Below, in pieces: positions 22,924 through 35,575 of a stretch of 64,000 bases of DNA. The DNA comes from Inia geoffrensis (Eukaryota > Chordata > Mammalia > Artiodactyla > Iniidae), in contig CM070899.1 of assembly GCA_036417435.1 (NCBI GenBank), positions 147,450,237 through 147,514,236 on the forward strand, written 5' to 3'. The position numbers and the translations under genes are program-made. Under the pieces are notes generated by a model that saw nothing but the letters and a program-made list of their open reading frames with translations, was not told the origin of the DNA and did no database searches. The first letter of the stretch is position 1; each line of letters starts with the position of its first letter.

Positions 22924-24550
22924 GTGAGTAAGCCATGCCCTCATCCCTTGTGTGGTGGACATGGAGGCATGCAGCTGTGGTGTCTCCCAGGGACCTATGT
23001 AGCCTGGGGGTTTGCTCCAGCTCAAGTTTTCTGTGAGAGACAGAATCACCATGGGGTGGTTGTACTTTGGGCTCTTCAGCCTTGTCACTCACCCTATGGT
23101 GATCCAAACTTAGGAGGGAATTAGACTCTTGGTGGTGATTCTATGATACTTCATTTCTGGGGCCAAGGACCTCCAGCCCTCTGCAGTTCGACCTGTTGCC
23201 TCCCCTGCTTCCCTCATCGTGGCCCATTTAGAGAGCCACGTATTGGCAGCTCCCTTCATATGTCCAGTGGAGACAGGAAGATGAGGCAGGAGCTGGACTT
23301 AGCAGAGTGGTCAGCCACTACATTTTCAGAGATAAGATGACAGAGGTGACTATATTGGCATCAACTGAGTTAACTGGGGCATGCCTCTATTAGCTCATTT
23401 CCATGTGAGGGTCTTGGAAAACACAGCTTCTTGGACATTCCAACACTTACTCAGTTTTCACTTCTATGTAGCCAGTCACATTGCATTAGAAAGACGTATT
23501 ATCACCAGACAACACCGAAGTGAATGTCGCTCCAAAGCCACAAACCCTCAGATTACAGATTCAGGATGAAGGGTCCACTCATACTGAGGTTTTTTCAGAG
23601 GCTGTGCTGCCCTCCAATGGCAGGGTGACTTCCCTTCTTCTGCGCGAGGTACCCTCTGTAGGTGAAGACCACTTGTCCTCTGTGGTAGTTCTGCCTTCTG
23701 TTTGTCCAGTGGTGTCTGGAACTCTTAGAATGAAACCTTGGAGTTCTCCTTCTGAAATAGGTACTGATTATTGCCCCTTTAGTAGAGGATGAAAAATCAG
23801 AGGGTCTTCTTTGCTAATCATCTCCCACCCTGTTAGCCACCTTTGTCCAAGTGCATAGAGAGTCACGTGTGTCCCCTTCCAAGTTGAAATGTAATCACTG
23901 CTTTTGAGCTTGTCCTGGGGCAAGATGTTTAAAACTATTCTTGGGTAGAAAGACTAATATACCTTACCCTAGCCCTGGACACTTTTCAAACTCCCTAGAC
24001 ATATGATTAGATGTTTGTTTCTCAAGGGATTATTCTGGTTGGTTCCATATTTACCTCACATCTGAAACTGAAGGCCAGCACCAAATAATCATTAACACCA
24101 TCCATGAAATTATTCCAGATAAGCTATCAAACCAAACCCTCTTGTAGATGATTCAAACCTATAGCTGAGGGGATACTGATCCCTCTTTAATTAAGTGTAT
24201 GATTATACATAAGCCTATATGCATATTTCTATACATGCAACACAAGTGCACACATACACTGAGACTTAATAGATTCTCAGGAAAGTAGATTTTAGGCTCC
24301 GCTTATTACAGCTGCTGCAAGTTCTGAAATATTCCATTATTTCTCCATTTCACACCCCACCCCCACCCCACAACCCTGGCCCCTTACCTAATAGCACAGC
24401 TTTACACGAGTTGCTTCAAGAACTCCACAGTTTTTGTTTCTGGGGTGAAATGAACCAATCCTTGCTCTGTCTCCTGTGAGGTCTGCTTTCTGTTCCAAGG
24501 AAATGAGGGTAGTTATTTGAGGCTCACCGCTCCTCTGCTTTCCCCCTCAG
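22924..24550 (+). other. AGBL1: AGBL1 intron, 1627 bp
   Basis: It begins gtgagta and ends tttccccctcag, with a strong pyrimidine tract. No recent transposon is seen inside. Short ORFs on both strands, such as 22829-23107 on the minus strand, partly overlap the preceding exon's complement and are shadows. Confidence 0.8.
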
Positions 24551-24697
24551 GCACAGACCGGAGGATTTGCTACGTGATCAGCAAGGGTGGTAGCGAAGCC
24601 CTTCTGCAGACCCTGGTGGACACAGCCAGGACGGCTTCTCCAGACTATGATATCCTCTTGCCCCTCTTCCGGCTGCTGGCCAAAGTTGGCCTACGAG
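24551..24697 (+). CDS. AGBL1: AGBL1 (CCP4) coding exon, 147 bp
   Basis: It completes the split Gly and then reads [20 protein letters not shown] followed by [19 protein letters not shown] and RLLAKVGLR. This is the most diagnostic stretch of the gene. The paralogue AGTPBP1 (CCP1) has a related but distinct VTKGGSQILLQLL segment here, so AGBL1 is the better call. The acceptor is ccccctcag and the donor is gtaccc, which is a little weak after +3. It ends one base into an Asp codon completed at 27897. The helical Leu-rich repeats fit the armadillo-like region, which is not catalytic. No stops or frameshifts. Confidence 0.96.
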
Positions 24698-25067
24698 GTA
24701 CCCATACCCCTGGGACCCAAAGATGACTGAAAGGGCATCTGGGGATGTTATCATGAGAGCAATTTGGGAAGCTTTTGTGGGGGAGTACAGGGAGGAGCAA
24801 CAGGGAGGTATAGACACCTTGGTGGTGATGGCAGGACCAGCCCCAGCCTCACCTGGAAGGTGAGGGCCCAGGAGAGGTTCATAGATGTCAGCAAATCCAA
24901 GGTACTTAGGTGCTTAGGACAGGACCCAGAGCAGGCATGGACTACATGGGGCATGAGGCATATGGGGGACAGAGGGGAGATACTCCAAGGAGGTTTTCAA
25001 TCACTTTAAAAATAAATGGAACATTTCTTCAAATAACATCTTATATGGAGGTTCGTTATGTAAATGC

Positions 25068-25520
25068 ATTAATTTCCTAGGGCTGCCGTAACGAATTACC
25101 ACAAACTGGGTGGCTTAAAACAACAGAAATTTATTTTCTCACAGTTCTGGAGGCCAAAAGTCTGAAATTAAGAGGTTAGCAAGATTGGTTCCTTCTAGAG
25201 GCTCTGAGGGAGAATCTCTTACATGCCTCTCTCCTAGAATCTGGCAATTTCCAGCAATCCTTGGTATTTCTTGGCTTACAGACACATCACTCCAATTTCT
25301 GCATCCATCTTCACATGGCCTTCTACTCTTGTATCTTTCTTTGTGTCCTCTCCTCTTATAAGGATATTGGCTATTGGATTTAGGGCCCACCCAAATCTGT
25401 ATGATCTTATCTTAAGTAATTAAGTCTGCAAAGACTTTATTTCCAAATATGATAACATTCTGAGGTTCCAGGCAGACATGAATTTTGGGGCACGGTTTTC
25501 AACTCACTACAATATGTCAC
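25068..25520 (+). repeat. Ancient dispersed repeat, possibly LTR-derived
   Basis: It opens 'ttcctagggctgccgtaacg', continues 'ggcttaaaacaacagaaatt', 'ctcacagttctggaggccaa', 'cttcacatggccttctactc', 'tataaggatattggctattg' and ends near 'gaattttggggcacg'. This ordered set is a very common old mammalian repeat. The family name is not certain to me. Confidence 0.6.
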
Positions 25521-26299
25521 ATAGAAGTGGAGCTTCCTTGGTTGAAGAGAAGATGGGGGTCTAGAATTCTTTCCACTTATGCCGCACATCCATTTCTCTT
25601 TCCTCATAGAAGACTGAAACAGCTCCCTACAACCCTAGAAGTTTTTGGAGCACATTTGAAAAAGCCTGGGCACTCAGGATGCTTGTAAACTTTGCAAATT
25701 AGTCCTAACAGTTAAGCTCCGATTGTGTGCAGTCTTACATAAATCACAGTCGAGAAGCTCAGGTCCTCCAAAAGTTGGACCTTTGATGCTCAGTGCAGGC
25801 AGCAGCAGCTGAGGGCACAGGGCTCTGGGGTACTCTTGCCTTTCAATGTTGGAGCTATGATTTGAGTCCATTCTACATTTCACAGATAATGATTGAGACC
25901 CAGGCATCAGCCAGCACCTGCATGAGCATGTTCCAGACAAAACCAATAGAACCAATATTCATTGAATATCTATTGAATATTCAACAGATTTTTACTCCAT
26001 ATCTCCCAGGGCTGTGCACCGTTCTAGACACTGGGAACATCACTGTCACAAAGACAGATAAGGGGCCTCTTCTCATGGGACTTACATTCAAGTGGGGAAA
26101 GGCAGAATAATTAACTAGATTAACTAGATAATAGCAGACAATGATAATTAACTAGATAATAACTGGAAGGAAAAGGAAAGGTGACGTTCCTTTAAGATGG
26201 TGTGGACAGAGAGAGGTGACATTGGAGCTCAAACTTGAAAGATCAGAAGAAGTCAGCAAAACAAGGAGTGGGCCAAGTGAACTCCAAAAAAAGACAAAA

Positions 26300-26510
26300 A
26301 AGACATGATATATACCCTGGTAGTAAATGGCGGAGGCTGGGAAGTCAGATCTGGGTTTCAGGCCTGGCTTTGACATTTATTAGCAGTGTGACCTTGGGCA
26401 AGTTACCATTGGGCTCTCATCTACAAAATGGGTCTCAGTACATAATTCTTGGGTTGCTGTAAGGATTAAGCAAGGTTGTATGTTGCCTGCTTAGCATGTG
26501 GCGCCAGAAG
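26300..26510 (+). repeat. MIR SINE remnant
   Basis: 'agatctgggtttcaggcctg', 'tagcagtgtgaccttgggca', 'agttacc' and 'gctgtaaggattaagcaagg' follow MIR in order and orientation. This is one of the better preserved MIR copies here. Confidence 0.75.
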
Positions 26511-27896
26511 CTTGATGGACAAGAGTCATGTATGTTTCATAGGAGAAAGAGAGATGAGTGATGCACCAGGGCAGTGATTTTCAAGTTATGGACCTTGATA
26601 TTATTATTGTCATAATTACACCTTCTGCCATTAAAGATGGTAGTCCTTGATATTGACATTCAAGCTGTCAGGGGCTGACCTGAACAGAACAGAAACGAGA
26701 TTGGCTGCTCATGAATGGAGCCAAATAGGTATCTTTCTTTTCCGATAAAGGAAACGGGTCATATGAGTTCAGTCACAATCTCTTTGCCTTTTGGTGTCTT
26801 TTGGTCCAGAGATAAATATTGGTAAACGAGGTTTAGGATGTTGTCTCTGTTTTACTTATTTCCACCTGCTATGAATCTGGTAGTGACTGTATTCTTGCAA
26901 AAACAAACATGGTGATTTGGGCATTGCACTTTGGAAAGGACACAAACAAATGTGACAGGTGGCACAGTCACATATTATCCCTAGTGGGAGCCAGGAGCAT
27001 AGAATTAAAAAATATTTTTCCCTTTATTTTTTATGCTTATTACTAATTATTAAATAATATTAATAATTATTAGTAATTATTAAAATAATAATGACTAACC
27101 CACAACACTGAATATCAGGTTATTTGGATCAATAATTTAGAGAAATTTGGGGAGAAAATTTTATTTTCTGAAATTATGTTTTCATGTTTTATTATAAAGT
27201 TCTCTACCATATAGAAAGATGACCTCTTCTATACCTATCACTTAGATCTAACCATTGTTAACATTTTGCCATATTTCCTTAACCTATTTATTTTTATTTG
27301 AAATATTCTAAGGAAAATTAGAGATAGCATTACTCCTAAATACTTTTGAGTGCATTTCTTTGAAAAGAGACATTTTCCTATATAATCCTAATACCATGGT
27401 CATAAATCTAACAAAATTAACAATGCATACATATTTATATTCATTCTTCAAATTTCCCAGCATGCCTTTTACAGACATGTTCAGAGAAGGATCCAATCAA
27501 GGTTCACACAATGCATTTGAATGTTATGTAACTTAAGTATCCTTACTTCTGGAACTGTCTTAAAGGAAGAAATTTATACCCAGCTAAACTGTAGCTCATG
27601 TTTGAGGACAACCAGAAACATTTTTACATATAGGGGGTGCAAGTCATACAACCCACAAAACTTCATGTAAATATTACTTGAAGAATAATGGACCATATGT
27701 ATACCCTCGATTCGCTCTTTTGAGTCATCTGGTTCCAGTGAGGACATACTTAGTAGCATTTTCTACTAGACCCGAAAAGTCTCATTGGACGTAATAATCT
27801 TCACTCCACCATCTTTGCCTTCCTCTCCCCCACACATTATACAACCTTCAGAATTAATGTGAAACACAACTAAGATGGATTGATCTGTGTTCATAG

Positions 27897-28028
27897 ATAA
27901 AAAGTTTGGACAGAAGGCACTGGAATTTGAAGCACTTGATGTGACATTGATTCTGGCGAGGAAAAACCTGTCTCACAGCCAGAACCTCCTCCACTGTCTC
28001 TGGGCTCTGCGTGTCTTTGCCTTTAGTG
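27897..28028 (+). CDS. AGBL1: AGBL1 (CCP4) coding exon, 132 bp
   Basis: It completes the Asp and then reads [20 protein letters not shown] followed by [20 protein letters not shown] and AFS. The acceptor is gttcatag and the donor gtaagc. It ends one base into a Val codon finished at 31647. The content fits the middle of the N-terminal armadillo-like region of CCP4. The frame is intact. The acceptor's pyrimidine tract is interrupted by G and A, so it looks weaker than those at 24551 and 31647. Confidence 0.95.
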
Positions 28029-28879
28029 GTAAGCAACTCAACTGTGGCTCTTTGGGGGTGGCTTCCAGATCTGGGCTGGGACACCTGGAAACCATTTGGG
28101 GGTGTGGTTGGAAGGAGGGCATGGGTGGATGACAAACGTAGTCCCAACGAGATAAATAAACCAGGAGGAGCCTCATGTTCTAGAGACCGTAGAGGTGAGA
28201 AGTTATTTCTTCATCTCCTTCTCAGCCATGCAGAACTCTTGAGCCAGTGCTTGAGGTGAGAAATCCATATTGTTTTCCCTTGGGAGCTAAAACATTTTAG
28301 CACTCTACATCTCTCTGTCAGTACTATGAGGTGAAAAAGACCTGTGGCAGGGGAAGACAGACTTTATTCAGTCCTTATATCCAAGGCACAGAGCAATGTG
28401 TTACAGCTGTCAAGAGCGACCTTCACATCACAAGTCTCTCCACTATGTCTCTGAAGTCACTCATTGCTCATGACATCCTTCACCAAAGTTTATCTCCCAG
28501 TGCTTCTCAACATAGTCTTTCAGGTAACTTCATATATCATAGCACATGGGTTGATGTTATTTGCCATCTCCTGACTTGGATTATTTCTGATAATCATAAC
28601 CATCCTGTATGTAGACTCAGCATTTCATAGCTAAGAAAAAAGAAAATGAAGCTTAGAAGAATGAAGAAATTGCTTGAGTTCATACAGATAAGTCATGAGG
28701 GCTACGTTTCTAACTGCAAAATTCATGTTTATTCTACTCTCCGTACAGATACAGTTATTAATAGATTATATTCTGTCCCACCTATTTCAGCGTAAAGAAC
28801 GCAGACTTTTATTTCTCCTTTCGAAGCCCCTTTCCTGCAGAACAAAAGTGGCGACTATTTGGATGTAATACTCTCTAGA

Positions 28880-29095
28880 GGAAAGAACATGAGCTTAGAG
28901 CCAAGAAGACCTGGGCTTGACTCTGACTTCATTTCTTAAGAGTCGTATGATGTGTGCACTTAACCTGTTTAACCTCAGCTTCTTCCTCTGTACAATTACA
29001 GTTGTAATAAGAGCTCATAGACTTGGTGGTTGGGATAAGTAAGATCGCGTTCACGGGTAAGCTCGTCACATAATAGTTGCTAAGTAAGTGTTAGT
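28880..29095 (+). repeat. MIR SINE remnant
   Basis: 'gagccaagaagacctgggct', 'acctcagcttcttcctctgt' and 'cacataatagttgctaagta' follow the order of MIR. Diverged, with small gaps. Confidence 0.65.
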
Positions 29096-31195
29096 TTTTC
29101 TTCTCTGCTCTAATCTTTTCCCTCAGTCCTTTGAAATAATAGGAATCACACACATAAGGGGAGTAAACAGGTGGTGACCTTTTCCCCTAACTATCCTCAG
29201 AACTAACAAAATAGTAGGGACATATTTCATTGGTTAGCTCCATGACTAAGCCTGGAAGACCCATCAAAAGAAAGTATTTCTAGGGAATAATGAGACAGAT
29301 GCTTGACTCCGTGTTCACAGACAGAATCTCCACTCACACTCATGTATGTTGACCAGAAAATCAGAGAATATTTGAGAGAGGCTGAAAGAATCTGTCCACA
29401 CCCATCTCTAATAAAGGGAAATCTAAGTGAGAAGTTGTGGCTTTGTCTAAAGGACAACTCTTATTAATGAGTAGGCAGAAGGTGTGTCACCCCCATTTGG
29501 AGCTTGCCAGCAGCACGAGGTTTGAAGTAGCTTATTTTGGTTTCGTAAAGAATAGTTAAGATGAATAACTTATTCTTATTATATACATTGATTATAGAGA
29601 GCTTGAAGAATTCCTTCAGCAGGGAGCTCTGAAAAATGCTGAGATTTGCCTGTGGGTATGAGGAGGTGGCTATGTGTCTCCTATTCTAAGACAACATTTA
29701 TTGTATGAACTGTTCCATAAAATATTAAAAAAAAATATGATCACTCTCTACACATTGACTTTACTGATGAGAGGCAAGCAGAGTTCATGAAGCCCATGGG
29801 TTGCTGTCGCTTTGGTGAATTGTTAGCCACTGTTGAATGTTCCAGCAAGTTTTCTAAACAGCACCTATCTGCAGAAGGAATTGGCTGGAACCATAATGGG
29901 TCTGTGACAGCCAGCGAACCATTCGGCAGCTCTCAGATGGCCAGTGAGGTTGCTTATAGAGCTGCCAGAGGTCTAACCTTGGGCAGGCATCCAGCATGGA
30001 AGAACTTAGTGAGGACTTTTTATTGTTACCCTCTTTCAGTTCCAAGTCTAAAGTCTCCCATGCTAGAATTCATGCTCTTAAAACTATTTCCTCCCCAACT
30101 CTACTTAATACTAGAATTTTGCTGAATTATTTGCCAGGAGTTTACTCCAGCATGTTTTCCCAATTTAGAAGTAAGGACTGAGTTAGTAGCCATGGGAAGG
30201 GAAGATTGATGGGCAGAACTAGGATGCCAGATTCTTGAATTTTGATCCATTCAATGACTGCCTGTACTAGCCTCAGGAGGGACGAACGCATAGAGGATAT
30301 TCCAGGAGCACGCACTCCTGGTGATAACTAAGACATCAGCCTCAGTCTCTCTCTGGTGGACTTTACTGAGCTGAACTATATTAGAGACTCCAGTTTTCCA
30401 TTTTTCCTCCTTTCCTGAGGCTTGGAGCAAGCCAGTATAAGCCTCTCTTGTTTTTATCTCTTTGTTTCTCCCTGACCCCCTTGTTTCCACTCATATTTCC
30501 TGGAACAAAGCTGGCCCAATGCACAAGGCATTCATAGGTCTCTGTTTTACTACAACAGTACAGTGAAGGAAAGAAAAAAGAGCCACACCTTGGAAGATAA
30601 CCTTCTTTCCTTCTCCCACTGAAAGTTTTGCCTCAGGCCAAGATTCCATTTTGTATCCTGTGGGTTCCTCTTATTTTGGACGTGATCGGAGCTCTTCCTA
30701 AAGTGAGCTGAGTGGAGTGAGGTGCTGGGGATATTGAAGAGTGGCTGGGGCATCATCAGAGATGAGAGGTTTTGTATCCAAAGTACTTACCTGAAGCCAC
30801 CAGGATGACCAGCTACCCCTTTCGGTCTCTTTCTATTATTCAGATCTATCGCTCTGTTTTTATAGCCAACCAGTTGGGCAAAAAGGCAAAAATTTCTGGT
30901 ATTTACCTCTGAGCAGGACCAACTGATTCTTCCTTTGCCATTCTAATGGATAGAGGTATAGTCAAGCCTTAGCCTTTTAGTGATGGGCGATCCGAGTGCA
31001 AAAGTTGTAGGGGAACTTGGAACAGGGCTGGAACAAAAAGGGCACTATCTTCTTTATTAGGTTGCCTCTTAAAGTTTTAAAAAAGTCAGTCCAAGTTGGA
31101 TTGAAACTTATCCCATCCACTTATGACCTTTCTTCATTGTGAAGTCTCCAAACAGCAAAATACGTCTAAGAAAGTGTTTTTTAAGATACTGGCTC

Positions 31196-31233
31196 TGTGT
31201 GTGTGTGTGTGTGTGTGTTTGTGTGTGTGTGTG
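31196..31233 (+). repeat. (GT)n microsatellite
   Basis: About 19 GT units with one TT interruption, 413 bp upstream of the AGBL1 exon at 31647. Likely variable in length between individuals. Confidence 0.95.
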
Positions 31234-31646
31234 CATGTATGTATCATATAGGAAATCGGTGGTGGGTGAAACAGCTTGAACTTAAGTAGTTGCCAGAAAC
31301 CCAAAGATCTGCTTACAGAAAAAATCTTCTGCTCGGCAATTGCCTTGGCTATTCTTGATTGACTATACAAAGGAGTAGGGCAATGGGCCACCAGAAAATG
31401 AAAAACATAATTTCATGGCTTGGGACCCTTTTGAGAAAGAGATAGTGTGGGGAGATAATGTGTGCTTTTCACATGATCTTTAACTTCCAAGCCAGGGATT
31501 AAAAGACCATAGAGTTTCTCTGCTTTTAAGTTGCCTTTGGTAAAAAAGGTGATGGACCTCCCTTATCTTTTAGGCGCGTTCTGTAATGCTGAAAATAATG
31601 CTTGGTTCAGATGGGTCAATAACTAGTGTGCTTTTGTCTTTCTCAG

Positions 31647-31740
31647 TCACCACAGGAGCCATGCTGGGAATTAATGGAGCGATGGAACTGCTTCTCAAGG
31701 TCATCACCCCTTATACCCAGAAGCGCACCCGAGTAATCAG
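31647..31740 (+). CDS. AGBL1: AGBL1 (CCP4) coding exon, 94 bp
   Basis: It completes a Val codon and reads [20 protein letters not shown] followed by [10 protein letters not shown], ending with two bases (AG) of the next codon, expected to be Arg. The acceptor is gtctttctcag and the donor is gtacag. GINGAMELL is a characteristic armadillo-like segment of the CCP1/CCP4 family. The next exon should begin in phase 2. I could not find it in the remaining 32 kb. No stop or frameshift is present. Confidence 0.95.
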
Positions 31741-33724
31741 GTACAGAGCAATTTTTAGTACTTTTGTCTTCTTTGTAGTAGATACAGATATGGGAATGGT
31801 CTCATAGATATTCTCTTGGTGCTTCCAGTTCACTGAGCGATGACTTCCCCCCTGTACATATGGTACTATGATTTTATTCTGTCTCAACTCGCATCCCTCC
31901 CCACCCATGCATCATTTCCTTGGATTGTCACAACAACCTGAATGGATGTCATATCATCTTTGTTTTCAGATGAGGGAACTCAGATGTGGAGAGAGTCTTA
32001 TCCAAGGTCACAGTGCTAGGAAAAGGCAGAGTTGGGATTTGAATCCAACCAGATTTGTCTGACTCAAAAGCCCTTGTTTTTTGCCTGAAGCCTTCAGGTA
32101 TCTCTTTTAATCACAGACTCTACCATAGTGAGTACAGCCCTTAAAAGACAGTCCAGACATGATAGGGAAAGGTGATGCTCTCAGGGTTCCTAAATTTCTG
32201 ATATGAAATTCTGATTGTGTGCTAGTTTTGAGATGTGTTTTTATGATTGGAAAGTGAAACTCAGCCTATTCCCCTGGCCCTGCCTCCTGGAGTGGAGTGA
32301 ATTGAATCACAAACTTAAAAAAAGGGAGATGGTCAGAGAGGCAGGCTTTAGAGATATTTGGAACCAATAAGATCCATCATTTATGGGAGTGACTCAGCGA
32401 GGACCTTGAAAGAATATTAGAAAAAAATCAGCCAGTTTCCAAGATATATGGGGTCATTTGGCAAAGTAGCATTTCCACGACCAGCCATGAGATTTTCTGC
32501 ATCCCAGCATCAGTCGTCAGCTCATCTTCCACCTGATTATTTTTCTCTTGGGTCACCACAGTAATGCCATTACCATCCATTCTCACCTGCAGCTCTCTAA
32601 ACCAGCATTTCCTAGAGTGAAAAACATTATATCTTGGTAAAAAAAATTTCTCATCAAATATATTGAGAAGTACTGGGTTAAACCAAGTTAGGTATATTCC
32701 TTTACTGTAAGAGTTCTCAAAGCCTTCATAAAGCCAACACACATTCAGAATATTCAAGATGGGTATGTAGTATATACCCCTTCCCAAAACTAATTTGGTT
32801 AGGGGACTATTTTTGTTTGCAGACCACCTTTTTTGGGGGAGTCAGTGTTGCATGTGCCTCATTTGAGAAATCTCTGAAGTGCAAATGTATTGCAAAATGG
32901 GATTCAACTAAATTCTGTCAAGGGATCCTCATTTAGTTAAGTATAAAACTTCAGAGTCACAAGCTCAGTGACCAAAATAATTAACTTTCTTGGTTTTTCT
33001 GTAATTATATTTTACTTCCCTCTTAAACTTCCATTATTCAATTTGAGTATGTTTGATTTGGATATTTCAGTTTTTATCGTGGTGTGTAGGCCTTTGCTGC
33101 TGACATATGCAGTCTTAACATGTCCTTTGGTCAGCAATCCATGAGCCATATCTTTTTGCCTTACTCACCAGGACTCTTCTAATCTGCTGTTGTCTCCATG
33201 TATCTCTTTGGCAGCTCAGGAATGTTTGGTTGCTTACCCTACATCATGTGAAAATCTAGTGATGTCTCCTGGGCCCATCCACATACCAGTATCACACAGT
33301 ACTCACTCGGGTACCATGTTGTTTGGAGAGCTCCTCTAGGCAAGCCCTTCCCAGCTTACCTTGGCACTAGGCCCTTCCCTTCTGGGATCCTGATAGCTTT
33401 TATTGTCTTCCCTATTCAGATTGAGCTAGGGGGAGTAAGCAACAAAACACAGAAGCCCCCTTCTCAGAGACTCATGCTATTTGCCATCTCTATTGCTTTT
33501 TTTCTCCTGGAAAGTAACCCCAGGGATAAACAGGGGTGGATGTTTCTGATGACAAAATGACTTTTCAGGGACCTCGGGCATATTTCTGCATTTCTGGTCT
33601 GTTCTGCAAAAGTTAGACAAGACGATTCCCCTTCTTGATCCAAATGCCAAATTAAAACCAAACCTCCATAGGGGAGAGGCTTTTTCACCAACCATTTCGA
33701 TAGAGCTGTCATTGCCATGGCATT

Positions 33725-33950
33725 TATTATGTGCTCTGCCCCATGCTAAGCTCTTAGCATGCGTTATCTCATTTGATCCTCTCCTCTCTTCTGCGAGGCA
33801 GGTGCTACTACTCTCCCCAATTTTACAGGGAAAAAAAAATTGAAGCTGAAAGAAGTTAAGTAACATGCTGGGATTTAAGGGAAAGAGCTGGAATTTAAAC
33901 CCTGTCTGATACATGAGCCTTAGCTCTTAAACCACCACCGGAGTATCTTA
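33725..33950 (-). repeat. MIR SINE remnant, antisense
   Basis: 'gctaagctcttagcatgcgt', 'tatctcatttgatcctctcc', 'ttttacagggaaa' and 'agttaagtaacatgctggga' follow MIR in reverse complement. The minus-strand ORFs here are incidental. Confidence 0.7.
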
Positions 33951-34169
33951 CACAGTCTATTTCCAGCATTTGATTTCTAAACCACCATATATAAGACAAT
34001 CACAAGCAGTTAAACTTTGTTTAAATTTCTGTTACCATCTATACGCACATACTCATGGACCAATTTGCTTAATGATAGGGGGAGTCTTTCTCCTCCATCG
34101 TATGGCTCTTTCCTCTCAAAGGTGAAATAAATGTTCCCTCTGCTTTTGAATTCTTTCTCAAAGCTGCCT

Positions 34170-34400
34170 TGCTTTCTGCCTTACCCCCAGCCTCCAGCAG
34201 CAAGACAAGAGCAAAGGTGCTAAAATCAGAAGACCTGCCTTGTCCCCCTCTTTCTAGCTGATTCCTTGGCGAGTCATTGATCCTTTCTTAACTAAACTGT
34301 TACATTTCTCAAAGTGTGAATATCAAGTCCTACCTCTTAGGTTTGTTGGGGGCATTAAGAAGTACTGTGCCAAAAATCTTGGAAGCTTTGATGTGCTTTA
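34170..34400 (+). repeat. MIR SINE remnant
   Basis: 'ttctagctgattccttggcg', 'ctacctcttaggtttgttgg' and 'aagtactgtgcc' fit the MIR order (agctgtgtgaccttgggc, ctacctcatagggttgttg). Diverged. Confidence 0.55.
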
Positions 34401-35159
34401 ATATTGTTCCTCGTTATGAATATAAATGCTGTTGGGTACTTGGCTGCCTGCTTCAGATCTGGCAGCAAAGCTAGAGGTGAACATGCAGATGGGAAGTTTC
34501 TGCCACTACTCACCTTCTCACATGAGCTCCGTTTCCCAAATAGTAACTAAGTTGTACCCCAGTGAGTTCTACTCAACTCCACTTGGATGCCAGAACCTGT
34601 GGGTTTGAAGGGGTCTTTCAGGGATGAAGTAACATGTCAGGGGACGTGAATAGCTTTACTGAGTGTCAGCCTCCAAATGCTAGCAAGCCCCAGGAGAGTT
34701 ATTCTTGGATGCCTCTGTAGGAAAAGATGCCCAGCGTTGTGTCACTATGACTCCTCCCTGCCCTGGAGATTAAACCTGCCCTATTTCTCTAGCACAAACC
34801 TAAAATTAGTTATGCAGCTGTCCTCCAATAAAACCCTGTCTCCAGATAGTCTTCAGGGCAAGATTTATGACAGAGAAACAAACCGCACACCTTCTAGAGA
34901 CAAGGGGCATGCAGAGCAATGTCACTCACCCTCTGTGGCCTTGTGCCAGCCCTCACTCTCAGGGGAGGCTATTCCAAGCCTTCCTCACTTCCCAAATACC
35001 CACCATGCTGGCAGAGTCTTACTGTCATAGATTTGTGTCAGCTTGCACCTGTTCCTTCATGACCATTGCTTTAGTCTGAGCAGTTTTCTTCAGACCTAGA
35101 CAGCTCCTGTAGCCCTCCCACTGGTATTTCCTGACTTCAAAGCAATCAAGATTGTGTCC

Positions 35160-35575
35160 CTATCTCCCATCTCCATGCTTCCCTTTTTGTCCTCCTCTCA
35201 TCTTTCTTTCTAGCCAGCTACCCCTGCACCTGGGATGCCCTGTCCTGTTCCAGATCTTTCCTCACATGCTTCCCTCCCTCTGGAAGGGCAGCCCGGCCTT
35301 ATTGAGTGGCAGAAGCTGCCCCCATTCTTCAGACCCCACCTTAATGGTGCCTGCTTCACCTCACCAGACAAAAGGAATTTCCCCTCCTCCAGCACTTTGT
35401 TCATATTTTCCTTTAATATATATCAGATTTGACTCTGTACCATGTTGGCGTGTGTGTCTTCTCTCCCATATAAATTCTAAACCTCCTAAAGGCAGAAGTC
35501 AAATTATATTTATCTTGCTGTTATCCATTGGTCCTACCCAAGTGCTGGGACCATGGTAGGCTCTTAATTCAATTC
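35160..35575 (+). repeat. L2 LINE 3' end
   Basis: 'gggatgccctgtcctgttcc', 'gcctgcttcacctcaccaga', 'taaattctaaacctcctaaa', 'ggcagaagtcaaattatatt' and 'gctgggaccatggtaggctc' follow the L2 3' end in order. The 135-codon frame across it is a shadow. Confidence 0.6.

Larger units (their letters stand above)
24698..27896 (+). other. AGBL1: AGBL1 intron, 3199 bp
   Basis: It starts gtaccc and ends gtgttcatag. It holds an ancient repeat (25068-25520), a MIR (about 26300-26500), an AT-rich run at 27035-27090 and a small TTAACTAGAT tandem near 26110-26160. No recent L1 or SINE is present, unlike the rest of the window. Confidence 0.8.
28029..31646 (+). other. AGBL1: AGBL1 intron, 3618 bp
   Basis: It begins gtaagc and ends tttgtctttctcag. 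It carries MIR remnants (about 28640-28710 antisense and 28880-29095 sense) and a (GT)n run at 31196-31233. No recent transposon was recognised. Short ORFs have no recognised relatives. Confidence 0.8.

Noticed and set aside
31196..31233. Spaced repeats that could be mistaken for a CRISPR-like array
   Set aside because: Simple GT dinucleotide run without spacers, in mammalian DNA.
24551..31740. AGTPBP1 (CCP1) as the identity of the exons
   Set aside because: The residues around [19 protein letters not shown] fit CCP4/AGBL1 better than the corresponding CCP1 segment as I remember both.
22860..31740. Processed pseudogene copy of AGBL1
   Set aside because: Exons are separated by introns with proper splice sites and matching phases, so this is the real gene locus.
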